IMG/VR virus record: IMGVR_UViG_3300032326_001810 | Location: 1-42,792 of that record | Length of the DNA stretch: 42,792 nt | Reading direction: 5' to 3' (one strand) | Source of the DNA: a virus | Shown: positions 18,286 to 26,988 of the stretch, in pieces | Layout of the letters: the number at the start of each line of letters is the position of its first letter | How positions within the stretch are numbered: the stretch's first letter is position 1 | Translations under genes and position numbers: made by a program | Notes under the pieces: model-generated | Told to the model about the DNA's origin: nothing | Databases searched by the model: none | The model's input: only the letters and a program-made list of their open reading frames with translations

Positions 18286-20145
18286 CAGTAATAAAATCAA
18301 ACATACAAGACCTAAAGCCAGGCAAAAGATATCTCGTTAAAGTTCAAGCAGTAGACAATAATATTAATTCTGTTGTAGCTGAAAAAAATATTATTGTAGA
18401 GACGCCATCAGATCAAACAACACCAGATGAAGTAGCGGGCTTAACTCTTTTCAGTAACGCAAAGTCTGTTATGTTTAAATTCAATCCTGCTGGAATAAAC
18501 GATCTTAAAGAATATGAATATGAGCTATATCAATCTAATAGCTTATCTTCAACAAGGTTAGCTTTTCGGAAATAGTGCATCTCCTGTTTTTTCTGTAGTT
18601 ATAGATGTAAATAATGCAGGCCAAACTACTCCTCCAATTTATTATGGAAGAGTCAGGACTGTAGACAACAGCAACAACTATGGGCCTTGGACTATTCTTG
18701 TGGCATCTGCTCCAACATTAATTAATTCTGTTGAAGTTAGTGAAATCACTGCATCAAAGATAGCAGCTGGAACAATCGGCGCACATGAAATAATATTAAC
18801 TCAACCTGGAACACAAACATCATATACTCCACCTAGCAGCACCGCTGTTTTAAGGTCTTCTAATTATTCTGCTGGTACCGCTGGATGGCTAATTAGAGGT
18901 GATGGCCTAGCTGAATTTAATGATTTAACAGTCAGATCTAGATTAGATATAGGTGGCGATGACGCCTCATCTTTCCATGTTGATAATAATGGAAATATGT
19001 GGCTTGGCGCAGGCATTCTTAACTACTCAACAGCTCCGTTTAGAGTATCTAACACAGGTGCGTTAGTTGCAACAAACGCAAATGTTTCCGGAACAATCAA
19101 TGCATCTGGTGGAACTATTACTGGATACTTAACTTCTGGTGGAGTTGACATTGGAGTATTAAGACCTGGTAGTAATTATTACAAAGGAATTAATCTAAGT
19201 CCCAATAATGCTACTCAATTCCAAAGTTGCTTCATCAGAGGCGATGCTGGAGAAGTTTACCTTAGGGCAGATAATGGAACTCAATGGATTAAATTTGAAA
19301 ATGGCACTGTACAAATAAAGGCAGCAGGGTTTGAAGTCAATGGTTCATCCGCATCATTTTCAGGAAACGTTAGTGCAGCATCTGGAGACATAGCTGGAAT
19401 AAACTTTAGTGCAGGTAGATTATATTCAGGCCCTTATGGAAACTGGGCAAACGCAAATACAGGATTTTATTTAGATTTAAATGGTTATTTTTCTTTAAAA
19501 AATAAAATGTATTTTAATCCCGATGCAAATAGCGGAACAGGTGAATTAACTTTTACTGGAACCCTTTCTGGAGCATCAGGTAGTGTTGGTGCAAACTTTA
19601 ACATTGGAGATAACTTATATGTTGGAAACTTTGTCAGAATTAATGGACCTGATGCCTCAAATGTTACTGTAACAAAAATTAGAGGATTTAAAAACCTCGG
19701 TGATGCTGGCGCAGGCGCGCTTTTCTCTTTAGTTTTAGAAGGTCCAAACGGAACTAATAAATGGCAAGTTGCCGATGATGGCTTGATGACCTATAGGACA
19801 CAAACAACATTCTCTGACATTAGGCTTAAAAAAGATATTGAAGACTCAAATCTTGGTTTATCATTTATAAATAATCTTAGACCAGTATCCTTTTATAGAA
19901 ATCTTGGCGAAAATTCTGAAGGTGTTGAGGTTTTCAAGAATAAAAAAACATATGGTTTTGTCGCTCAAGAAGTTAAAGAATCCTACCCTCTTTACACAGA
20001 TACTTTTGAGGGATGGAATCTTGAAGATGAAAATGATCCTGATTCATATCAGCAAATTTCTTATGATAATTTTATTGCTCCAATGGTAAAAGCTATACAA
20101 GAATTGTCGGCAAAGGTTGATGAACTAGAATCTCGTCTGGTATAA
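18282..20145 (+). CDS. Tail fibre/spike with S74-type chaperone domain, +1 shift at CGG
   Basis: Joined across CGG 18567-18569 (codon 96) this is about 620 residues. Unshifted, the frame stops after one more sense codon. The N-terminal 150 residues look like fibronectin type III repeats spanning the shift (YLVKVQAVDNN before, YYGRVRTVDNSNNYGPW after), which supports one protein. The middle is fibre-like (GDIAGINF, GSVGANFNIG). The C-terminus matches the S74 intramolecular chaperone: FSDIRLKKDI with candidate cleavage Ser511, YGFVAQEV, and a final coiled coil (AIQELSAKVDELESRL). S74 domains trimerise the fibre and then cut themselves off. Confidence 0.8.
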
Positions 20146-20146
20146 T
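20117..20146 (+). promoter_or_regulatory. Candidate promoter for a leaderless transcript
   Basis: TATAAT at 20141-20146 is a perfect -10 box, overlapping the stop codon of the fibre gene; TTGATG at 20117-20122 is an acceptable -35 box at 18 bases. A transcript starting about seven bases after the -10 box would begin at or beside the ATG at 20154, and no ribosome site precedes that ATG. This fits leaderless translation, common in actinobacteria. Chance occurrence in AT-rich DNA remains possible. Confidence 0.35.
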
Positions 20147-20153
20147 CTAATTC

Positions 20154-20336
20154 ATGAATGATCAAAACTTAGATGTTAATTTAATTATACAATCTTTTCA
20201 AGAAAAACTCTCTACTTTAATGACAGAGTTAGTCGTAAAAGATGCTACAATAAAGCAACTTCAAATGCAGATGCAAGAACTTTCTTCTGCAAATAACGTA
20301 ACACCGATTAAAAAGGATAAGAACAACAATGTCTGA
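20154..20336 (+). CDS. Small coiled-coil protein
   Basis: A 60-residue protein, helical with heptad-like hydrophobics from about residue 10 to 45, then a basic tail (KKDKNNN). It lies eight bases after the fibre gene, has no ribosome site, and its end overlaps the next start (ATGTCTGA). Function unknown. Confidence 0.55.
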   Translation: MNDQNLDVNLIIQSFQEKLSTLMTELVVKDATIKQLQMQMQELSSANNVTPIKKDKNNNV

Positions 20337-20532
20337 CAATACAGCAGAAACTACAGAAGTAGAAGCAACTGAACCAAAAACAGAGTTTGCAATTGAAATT
20401 AAAATTACAAACCAGAATCTGTCTTACAAGAGTGACTTCACTGAGTCAGAAACAGTCTTTTGGCTTGAGGCAGTAAAGTCTTTGGTTCTCCAGAAGTCAT
20501 TTGAGCTAACAGGGCTTTCACAGGCTAACTAG
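20329..20532 (+). CDS. Small acidic protein, unknown
   Basis: A 67-residue protein with AAGGA upstream of ATG 20329, overlapping the previous gene by eight bases. An acidic Thr/Glu-rich start (TAETTEVEATEPKTE) precedes a short alternating segment (FAIEIKITNQNLSY) and an amphipathic helix. It is the last gene before a hairpin and motif-containing gap upstream of portal. Not recognised. Confidence 0.55.
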   Translation: MSDNTAETTEVEATEPKTEFAIEIKITNQNLSYKSDFTESETVFWLEAVKSLVLQKSFELTGLSQAN

Positions 20533-20536
20533 TTAA

Positions 20537-20570
20537 TTACTATTTTTTGAGTACTATTTTAACAAATAGT
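20537..20570 (+). promoter_or_regulatory. TTACTATTT motif and ACTATTT hairpin before portal
   Basis: TTACTATTT at 20537-20545 varies the recurrent TTACTATAT motif by one base. A perfect inverted repeat follows: ACTATTT (20553-20559), TAAC, AAATAGT (20564-20570). The portal ATG is 57 bases from the motif start. The hairpin may be an operator or a weak terminator of the upstream small genes. Confidence 0.4.
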
Positions 20571-20593
20571 TTATTCAAATTAAGGTGAAACAC

Positions 20594-22231
20594 ATGGCTA
20601 GTATTAGATCTTTTTTGCCGTTTACTTCTGGCAATCTAGAATTAGAAGAAAAAGCTTTATCTCAAGATGAGATGAAGTCTTTAAGTAAAAGTATAAAAGT
20701 TGCTGCCCTAGCACTAGGGTTTAGAGGTTCTACGTTCTATTATGATATGAGAGCCTCTTTTGAGCCGTCTCCATATGACTTCAATAGAATAACTCAGGCA
20801 ACAGATACTGATGGCTATGTTCGCCAAGCTGTTTCTAAGTATAAAGAGCTGTTCTGGAAAGAGGGATGGCAGATAGTAGGAGAAAATCCAGAAGCTGTTG
20901 CATATCTATATAGAAGAATTGACTATATGGAAATAGCGATGAAGAGACCTTTTTCCGAGTTCCTAAATGAGCTTTCTGACCAACTTATAAAATACGCAAA
21001 TGTTTTTATTGTGAAAGCAAGAGCAGATATTAATGAATATTTTCCAGATAATATTTCTCCAATTAACGCAAGCAATCCAGTTGCTGGTTATTATCTCATT
21101 CCAACAGAACAAACCTATATTCTAAGAGACAAGCAGAATAGGCCAAAAGCCTATCAGCAGGCTACTGACCCGTTAACGTATTCTCCAAATGATAAAGACC
21201 CAGTTTGGGCTGCAGACAGAGTAATACATATGTATTTAGACAAAAAAACAGGAAGAGCTTTTGGCACTCCATTTTTGTCTACTGTTTTAGATGACGTTAT
21301 TGCTCTTAGACAAATGGAAGAAGATATTCAAAACCTTGTTCATAGAGAATTATTTCCTCTGTATAAATACATAATTGGCACACCTGAGCAACCAGCAGAG
21401 CCTGATGAAATAACAAAAGCTGCAGCTGAAATAGAAAACCTAAGATCAGAAGGTGGTCTAATACTTCCATACAGACATAATGTTGAAGTCATAGGAGCAA
21501 ACAATACAGCCCTAGAAGCAACTGGTTACTTGGAACACTTTAAAGAAAGAGTTGCAGTAGGACTTGGAGTTGCACCTCACCATCTTGGTATGAACATGAA
21601 TGGTGGAAACAGATCTGTTACAGATAGATTAGATGTTGCTCTCTACGATAGAGTGAAACATTTTCAAAAACAGTTTGCTGATATGGTTCGTTTGTATATA
21701 TTTAATGAACTTCTTTTTGAGGGTGGTTTTGATCCAATCTCAAACCCACTTGAAGATGGAGAGTCAGATCGCTGCTTCTTAAAATTTAAAGAGATTGATG
21801 TTGATACTCAAGTGAAAAAAGAAACTCATGTAATACAAAAGTATGTTAATAATATAATCACATTACCTGAAGCAAGACTTGAAATGGGTATGGATCAAGA
21901 TCTGGAAGAAGATCAACTTTACGCTGCAATGCAAGCAAAGAACCAAATGGATATAGCAAATAATCAAGCTAAACTTTCGATGAAACAAATAAATAAAGCA
22001 CAGCAAAATCAAGATAACTCAGACAAAGAAGAGCCAGCTCCAGCCGGGCAAAGAAACTTGCCTTCTTCAAGAAGAGGTCCAGGAAATGTTATTAGACCAG
22101 CTAATCAAAATTCAAGAAGAACATCTCCAAACATTAGAAGAGCAGATGATTTGTCATGGTTAACTACTGTTGAAAACTTACTAAATGTAGACTATAATAT
22201 GATAGATGAAGAAACTAACAAAGAAAATTAG
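20594..22231 (+). CDS. Portal protein
   Basis: The dodecameric portal through which DNA enters and leaves the head, 545 residues. ATG 20594 is chosen because AAGGTG (20582-20587) is a good ribosome site six bases upstream; the in-frame GTG within it is less likely. Family features: LRQMEEDIQNLVHRE, the GLGVAPHHLGMNMNGGNRSVTDRLDVAL stretch (about residues 322-350, typical of phage portals), and a disordered Gln/Asn/Arg-rich tail from about residue 440. No in-frame CGG occurs. Followed closely by a small acidic gene, glycosyltransferase and protease, the usual head-gene neighbourhood. Confidence 0.9.
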   Translation: MASIRSFLPFTSGNLELEEKALSQDEMKSLSKSIKVAALALGFRGSTFYYDMRASFEPSPYDFNRITQATDTDGYVRQAVSKYKELFWKEGWQIVGENPEAVAYLYRRIDYMEIAMKRPFSEFLNELSDQLIKYANVFIVKARADINEYFPDNISPINASNPVAGYYLIPTEQTYILRDKQNRPKAYQQATDPLTYSPNDKDPVWAADRVIHMYLDKKTGRAFGTPFLSTVLDDVIALRQMEEDIQNLVHRELFPLYKYIIGTPEQPAEPDEITKAAAEIENLRSEGGLILPYRHNVEVIGANNTALEATGYLEHFKERVAVGLGVAPHHLGMNMNGGNRSVTDRLDVALYDRVKHFQKQFADMVRLYIFNELLFEGGFDPISNPLEDGESDRCFLKFKEIDVDTQVKKETHVIQKYVNNIITLPEARLEMGMDQDLEEDQLYAAMQAKNQMDIANNQAKLSMKQINKAQQNQDNSDKEEPAPAGQRNLPSSRRGPGNVIRPANQNSRRTSPNIRRADDLSWLTTVENLLNVDYNMIDEETNKEN

Positions 22232-22239
22232 GAGCAAAA

Positions 22240-22533
22240 ATGATAGTAGATGAAGAAGATTTCGATGCCCTCGTAGAAGCAGTCGACAACTCACAGGTGC
22301 GCTTGGCTAACACTTTTATGGTTAAGGTTCTTGCGCAGCTTCTCGATACAGTAGAAGAAATGCACGCAAAGGTTGAGCAGATGTATGAATTTTTGTCTTC
22401 CGATGAAGAAGAAACTAATACCACCAAAGAAGATACAGTAGTAGCAGAAGAGGCACCGCTTGCAAAGCCCTCTGCTAAAACAAAGCAAGCGCCAAAAGTT
22501 TCAGAAGAAAACACAACTGAATTAGAAAGCTAA
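22240..22533 (+). CDS. Small acidic helical protein between portal and protease
   Basis: A 97-residue protein with TAGGAG before the ATG. Residues 1-55 form an amphipathic helix pair (VLAQLLDTVEEMHAKVEQMYEF is the core region), followed by a Glu/Thr/Ala/Lys-rich disordered tail. Composition resembles the scaffold-like tail of the protease gene downstream, so a role in head assembly is plausible. Not recognised. Confidence 0.6.
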   Translation: MIVDEEDFDALVEAVDNSQVRLANTFMVKVLAQLLDTVEEMHAKVEQMYEFLSSDEEETNTTKEDTVVAEEAPLAKPSAKTKQAPKVSEENTTELES

Positions 22534-22534
22534 C

Positions 22535-23305
22535 ATGTTAATTATTGCCTGCCCAATCTATAAAAGAGATTGGATACTGCCAGCATGGTTTTATTTTATA
22601 GAAAATCAATCATATAATTTATCTGATATTGGTTTTCTTTTTGAACTGGGAGAAGATGACGAAGATACCCACAATGTTCTTCAGGCTTGGAAAAGATCTC
22701 ATCCAGAAGTAAAAATATTTGATTTAGAAGTTAGAGACGATCTTGCCCACTTTAGTCACGAAGAAGGTACAAGAAGATGGACTCCAGCAAAATATGAAAA
22801 TATGGTTTCTATGAGAAATTCTCTTTTAGATAAAGCAAGAGACATAAAACCAGATGCCTACTTTAGTCTTGATTCAGACATATTGTTAACCAATACAAAT
22901 ACAATAGAGCTTTTATTAAGTCACATAAATGACGGAGCAGATGCCGTTAACACACTTATGTATATGACTCCTTTTAATACTCAGTTTCCCAGTGTAATGA
23001 CATGGATAGAAGGAACTGGATACGAAAAAGCTAGAAGAGAAGAAACTTATCCAATAGGAAAATATTTTAAGTCAGATGTCATAATGGCAGCAAAAATGAT
23101 GTCTCAAAAAACTTATATGAATTCCAGATACCAATTTCATTCCCAAGGGGAAGATCTTGGTTGGAGCAAAAGTTGCGCAGAATTAGGATATAATCTTTAT
23201 TGTGCGTCCTACATATACAGCCCTCATATTATGGGGCAGGCAAACATGGTTGACTTTATGCAAAACGGAGATTCTAGAGAATCAATCTTATATCAATCCT
23301 CATAA
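22535..23305 (+). CDS. GT-A-type glycosyltransferase-like protein
   Basis: A 256-residue protein. The N-terminus (MLIIACPIYKRDWILPAW) looks like a nucleotide-sugar-binding Rossmann strand, and SLDSDILL has the DxD-like D113-S-D115 that binds metal and sugar nucleotide in GT-A enzymes (GT2 or Anp1-like families). SMRNSLLDKARD before it is also usual in this group, as is an acidic residue further on (GEDLGWSK). Located inside the head-gene module, it may glycosylate a virion protein or modify DNA. The exact donor and acceptor are unknown. An AT-rich hairpin spans its stop. Confidence 0.7.
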   Translation: MLIIACPIYKRDWILPAWFYFIENQSYNLSDIGFLFELGEDDEDTHNVLQAWKRSHPEVKIFDLEVRDDLAHFSHEEGTRRWTPAKYENMVSMRNSLLDKARDIKPDAYFSLDSDILLTNTNTIELLLSHINDGADAVNTLMYMTPFNTQFPSVMTWIEGTGYEKARREETYPIGKYFKSDVIMAAKMMSQKTYMNSRYQFHSQGEDLGWSKSCAELGYNLYCASYIYSPHIMGQANMVDFMQNGDSRESILYQSS

Positions 23306-23318
23306 AAAGATTGATATA
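23289..23318 (+). terminator. Ten-base-pair hairpin over the glycosyltransferase stop
   Basis: TATATCAATC (23289-23298) and GATTGATATA (23309-23318) form a perfect stem around a ten-base A-rich loop that includes the TAA stop. The following bases are T-rich but not a clean T-run, so it may be a weak terminator or an RNA-stability element. A promoter-like motif begins 34 bases later, consistent with a transcription boundary. Confidence 0.4.
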
Positions 23319-23351
23319 TTTGCATAAATGTGTTTAATCATATAAACTATA

Positions 23352-23360
23352 TTACTATAT
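23352..23360 (+). promoter_or_regulatory. TTACTATAT motif before the protease gene
   Basis: Exact TTACTATAT, followed by CATAG so that CTAT-ATC-ATAG forms a small dyad. The protease ATG lies 37 bases from the motif start, with GGAG in between. One of the cleanest copies of the recurrent intergenic motif. Confidence 0.45.
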
Positions 23361-23388
23361 CATAGAATTTAAAATTATGGAGAATTAT

Positions 23389-24979
23389 ATGTCTTTTGAG
23401 TTTACAGAAAGCTTTACTGTAGAATTCCCTGAAATCAAAGAAAAAGATTTTAATTTTTCCGAATCATTTAATGACGGCAAAGGTTTAATTATCGAAGTCG
23501 CTGCCATTCATGAGCGGATTAACTGGAAACTATAATAACTACTCTGCGACAGAACTTGAGAAAGCTCTTCAATCTTGGGTAGATCCTTATCCAAAGCCAA
23601 TTATTTTAAATCATGATCTCAATAGCGAGCCAATTGGTAGAGTCATGGCAGCTAAAATGGATAAAGAGCAAGATGGATCATCCTATGTAAGGCTGCAGAT
23701 TGCAATTACAGATCCCATCGCAGCACAAAAAGTTTTAGACCAAAGATATCTTACCGGATCAGTTGGAGGAAGAGCCAATAAGGCTGTTTGCTCAATAACT
23801 GGAGAGGATCTCGCTAAGCCAGATGCAAGCGGCAGAATGCCAGCATCAAAATATAAAAGAGGCGCAGTTTACAAGGGTAAAGTTGCCTTCTTAGATATGC
23901 AAGACATTTCTTTTAAAGAATATTCATTTGTGAATCAACCAGCTGATCAAAGATCTGGTGTCAGGAAAAAAGCTTCAGATAGCCAAGGCGCTGTTGTTAC
24001 TGATTCTGATTGGGTTGCTAGAAGTTCTGCTTTTATTTTAAGTATGAATGAAGAAGAAATCTATTCAATAGAAGAGCAGAAGTCCATTTTTTCTGAGATG
24101 AAAAAGAAAGAATCAAGGCCCGTTTATCTGCATGTTAAAGGCGCATTTTTGTCAGCAATGGCTATAAATGAGTCTGAAAATTACAATATTCAAGACAGTA
24201 CATTACTATCTTCAGAGAATAAAATTAATAAAGACGAGGAGAAGACTGAGATGACAGTTTCTACAGAGCAAGAAGACATTTTAGCTGTTTCAGAAGAACT
24301 CAGCGAAGATCTGTCCTCAATAGCTTCCGATGCAGCAAAAGAAGAACCTGCAGAAAATACAGAAGCAAAAGATTCCAACGATGAAACTTCTGAGGTTGAA
24401 GAAACCAAAGAAGAGAAGTCAGAAGATGTATCAACCGAAGATAAAGAGCAGTCAGATGTGCAAGAAGAAAAAGCTGAATCTGAAGACTCTGAAAAATCAG
24501 TTGAGACACCTGAAGAAATTCAGGATAAAGAAGGCGTAAAGCAAGAATCCGAAGAGCTCAATGACCAAAAGTCAGAAGAAGCCACTGAGCAAACAGAATC
24601 GGTTCTTGAGGAAAAAGTACGTCTTCTTGAAGAAGAAAACAAAAAACTCAAAGCAGCACTTCATAAGGTACTCGCAGAAAGAGTTGTTGATGCAAAAATA
24701 GCCGCAGGAATAGAATCAGTTTCTGAAAGAGAAGAGTTGATCAAAGATCATATGACAAGAACAGCTTCTTCTTTAGCAGACTCTTTGAGGGATGTTGCAA
24801 AACTTCCAGCAAAAAAGAATGTTACTTCAGAAATTCCAGAAATCACTAGCGAAGCAGAGGTTTCTACAGACGAAGACAGAGTCACATCTGTTGACTCTGA
24901 AAAGGATGATTCTGAGCCAAAGGCTGTTTCAGCTGAGCAACTTTTCGTAGATGCCCTTATGGGTCGCCGTTCACTATAA
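23389..24979 (+). CDS. Prohead protease-scaffold protein, +1 shift at CGG
   Basis: Joined across CGG 23515-23517 (codon 43) this is 529 residues. The upstream frame ends GLIIEVAAIHE and the downstream one continues GLTGNYNNYSATELEKA, a continuous start of the HK97/T4-gp21-like capsid maturation protease; unshifted, the frame stops six codons after CGG. Likely catalytic residues are His75 in ILNHD and Ser124 in LTGSVGG. From about residue 245 the protein becomes very acidic and coiled-coil (Glu/Ser/Lys-rich), like a scaffold, so protease and scaffold appear fused. Ribosome site GGAG precedes ATG 23389. An internal start at 24251 might make scaffold alone. Confidence 0.85.
24251..24979 (+). CDS. 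Possible internally started scaffold protein
   Basis: Within the protease frame, ATG 24251 is preceded by GAGGAG (24236-24241) at nine bases, a good ribosome site. Starting there gives a 242-residue acidic, coiled-coil protein without the protease domain. Phage lambda uses the same arrangement (Nu3 within C). This start does not need the CGG shift at 23515, so scaffold could be made even when the shift is inefficient. Prediction only. Confidence 0.35.
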   Translation: MTVSTEQEDILAVSEELSEDLSSIASDAAKEEPAENTEAKDSNDETSEVEETKEEKSEDVSTEDKEQSDVQEEKAESEDSEKSVETPEEIQDKEGVKQESEELNDQKSEEATEQTESVLEEKVRLLEEENKKLKAALHKVLAERVVDAKIAAGIESVSEREELIKDHMTRTASSLADSLRDVAKLPAKKNVTSEIPEITSEAEVSTDEDRVTSVDSEKDDSEPKAVSAEQLFVDALMGRRSL

Positions 24980-24997
24980 CTAAGGAGATAAATTAAT

Positions 24998-25759
24998 ATG
25001 AGTTTAGCAAAATTCCGTAAGGTATATGCAAAGACCGGCTCAGGTAGATTTGTCGTTTCTGAAGGTATTGCTCCAGCAGCTTACCTTCTTCCAAGCGTCG
25101 CTCTTCCAACCTGGTATTTAGATTCAGAAGATGATCGTTTTGAAATCGTCTTGACAAAAGGTACAATCCTTTCTGTCAAAGCCGATGCAAACGGTGATTC
25201 AAGAATTGTGCCCGCTAACGGCACAGCTGCAGCAGTAACATGGGGTGACACAATGCCATCATCATGGGATCCTCTCGACGGCGCAACGCCAGACTATAGC
25301 TCTGGCGCAACTGACACCGTACAAGTCGCTGCCTATTCAACGCCAATTGGTGTTGCACAATATGATCTTTACCGTCCATTTGACAAGGGAACCTCACAAG
25401 GTGCTGGTTTCATTACACATGGATATGTAGAGTACCCAATTGTTTCCGGATTGAACGATGATCTGGCTGCTGGTGACTTGGTCAAAGCTGACCATATGGG
25501 TCGTCCAGTTAAGCTGACCACCGCTCTTGCGGGAACAAATCCTTACCTTCAGGTGGGTAAGGTTATTGAAGTAGAGACATTCGCCACGAATTTTGACGAT
25601 GGTCTGCTGTCCTACATGCAACTACCTTCTGACCCTGGTGCGCTCAAGACTGTTTTTGAATTAACAAGAGCAGGAGCATTCTCAGGCAAACTAGGTATTC
25701 GTTCAAACCTGGACGTACATGGCGTCGAGGGCGCATTCCGCGTCAACCTAACACTGTAA
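24998..25759 (+). CDS. Probable capsid decoration protein
   Basis: A 253-residue beta-rich protein between protease-scaffold and major capsid protein, where head decoration proteins lie. AAGGAG precedes the ATG. It contains repeated short turns (ANGDSRIVPANG, DLAAGDLVKADHMGRPV) and no enzyme motif. Codon choice shifts toward CGT, CGC, GTC and AAG compared with neighbours, as expected for a highly made virion protein. It could alternatively be a capsid-associated protein of another kind. Confidence 0.65.
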   Translation: MSLAKFRKVYAKTGSGRFVVSEGIAPAAYLLPSVALPTWYLDSEDDRFEIVLTKGTILSVKADANGDSRIVPANGTAAAVTWGDTMPSSWDPLDGATPDYSSGATDTVQVAAYSTPIGVAQYDLYRPFDKGTSQGAGFITHGYVEYPIVSGLNDDLAAGDLVKADHMGRPVKLTTALAGTNPYLQVGKVIEVETFATNFDDGLLSYMQLPSDPGALKTVFELTRAGAFSGKLGIRSNLDVHGVEGAFRVNLTL

Positions 25760-25798
25760 AAACAATCAAAAGAAAGAAACAGGAGGAATAATCCTAAG

Positions 25799-26857
25799 AT
25801 GAGTAAATCAATCCAAGAGCTCCTCTCGGGTCTTCCGGCTTGGGAAACAGCATTAACTGAAGACGGTTACATTGATGGAGAAAACAGAGTCACTATCAAA
25901 GAGGCTTTTGCATCACCAGATGCAGCAGCACTCTTTCCAAAGGTGATCTCTCGCACTCTAAAGGAAGCAGCAGAACCACAGTTGTTGGTCACTCCGCTTC
26001 TTTCAACTGTACGTCTTGGAAAGGGTCGCTCTTTGGAGTTCCCAGCAGTTAACGCAATTCAAGCCGCAGAGATCCCAGAAGGACAAGAATATCCAGAGCA
26101 AGCACTCGCCTTTGCAAAGCAGGTAGAGGGCAAAGTATCCAAGAAGGGTGTAAAGTTAGCATTTACCGAAGAAGTAATCGCTGACTCCTTATGGGATATA
26201 GTCGGCTTGCACGTACGTGCTGCAGGACGCGCAATGGCTCGTCTAAAAGAGCAAATTGCACTTAGCAGATTCAAGGATGCAGCAACTATCGTTTTTGACA
26301 ACGATAGCGGTTCATATGACGACACAACAGGTCGTGGTATCACCGGTGCTGCAAACCAGACAATCACATGGGACGATGTCATTGATATGGCAGCAGTTCT
26401 CATGGCTGAGAATCATGTACCAACAGACTTCATTCTGCACCCACTTATGTGGTCCGTATTCCTTAAGGATGCGATCTTCCACACTGGCGGATCAGCTGCA
26501 GCAGTGAATACAAGCTGGGGCTATCGTCCTCAGTCTGCTGACGGTGCGTTGAATGCAACTGCTCCTATGGGACTTAACGTTATAGTTTCTCCATTTGTTA
26601 GCTTTACAGCAAAGACAAGCGGAGCTGCTGCAAAGTCAGACCTCTTCCTCATCGACCGCAACGAAGTGGGAACACTTCTTGTCAAGGATGACATGAGCAC
26701 AGATCAGTTCGATGATCCAAGCCGTGACATTCGTCAAATGAAGATGAAGGAGCGTTACGACATCGTAATGCTTGGAGACGGTGAAGGAATCACAGTCGCC
26801 AAGAACGTTAGACTGGCACGCAACTACGAGGTTTCGGTCACGAACGAAATGGCCTAA
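25799..26857 (+). CDS. Major capsid protein (HK97 fold)
   Basis: A 352-residue protein with a full AGGAGG ribosome site at 25781-25786 (12 bases upstream). The sequence has the features of HK97-type capsid proteins: a helical N-terminal segment, EFPAVNAIQAAEIPEGQEYP strand-loop region, the long helix with GLHVRAAGRAMARLKEQ, the ILHPLMWSVFLKD segment and a C-terminal beta part (MKERYDIVMLGDGEG). The position after protease and decoration genes agrees. Codon use is shifted to CGT/CGC/AAG, a sign of high expression, and no in-frame CGG is present. A strong hairpin terminator follows. Confidence 0.88.
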   Translation: MSKSIQELLSGLPAWETALTEDGYIDGENRVTIKEAFASPDAAALFPKVISRTLKEAAEPQLLVTPLLSTVRLGKGRSLEFPAVNAIQAAEIPEGQEYPEQALAFAKQVEGKVSKKGVKLAFTEEVIADSLWDIVGLHVRAAGRAMARLKEQIALSRFKDAATIVFDNDSGSYDDTTGRGITGAANQTITWDDVIDMAAVLMAENHVPTDFILHPLMWSVFLKDAIFHTGGSAAAVNTSWGYRPQSADGALNATAPMGLNVIVSPFVSFTAKTSGAAAKSDLFLIDRNEVGTLLVKDDMSTDQFDDPSRDIRQMKMKERYDIVMLGDGEGITVAKNVRLARNYEVSVTNEMA

Positions 26858-26896
26858 TAGACCTTAGGGTGTTATAGTTACGATACCCTGTGGCGT

Positions 26897-26926
26897 AGGG
26901 GGAGTGGTGTAAAAGCCACTCCCCCT
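26897..26926 (+). terminator. Strong hairpin terminator after the capsid gene
   Basis: AGGGGGAGTGG (26897-26907) and CCACTCCCCCT (26916-26926) form a perfect 11-base-pair GC-rich stem with loop TGTAAAAG, followed by CGTTACTTTTG. It is GC-rich in an AT-rich genome and lies 40 bases after the capsid stop. It likely ends or attenuates the highly expressed head transcript. Confidence 0.8.
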
Positions 26927-26950
26927 CGTTACTTTTGTGGGCTTAATCAA

Positions 26951-26959
26951 TTACTATAT
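26951..26959 (+). promoter_or_regulatory. TTACTATAT motif before the tail gene block
   Basis: Exact TTACTATAT followed by ATGTTATAAAG, 25 bases after the terminator stem and 38 bases before the GTG start of the next gene. Terminator followed by this motif is good circumstantial evidence that the motif starts a new transcript. Confidence 0.5.
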
Positions 26960-26988
26960 ATGTTATAAAGTTTTGACTGGAGATAAAA

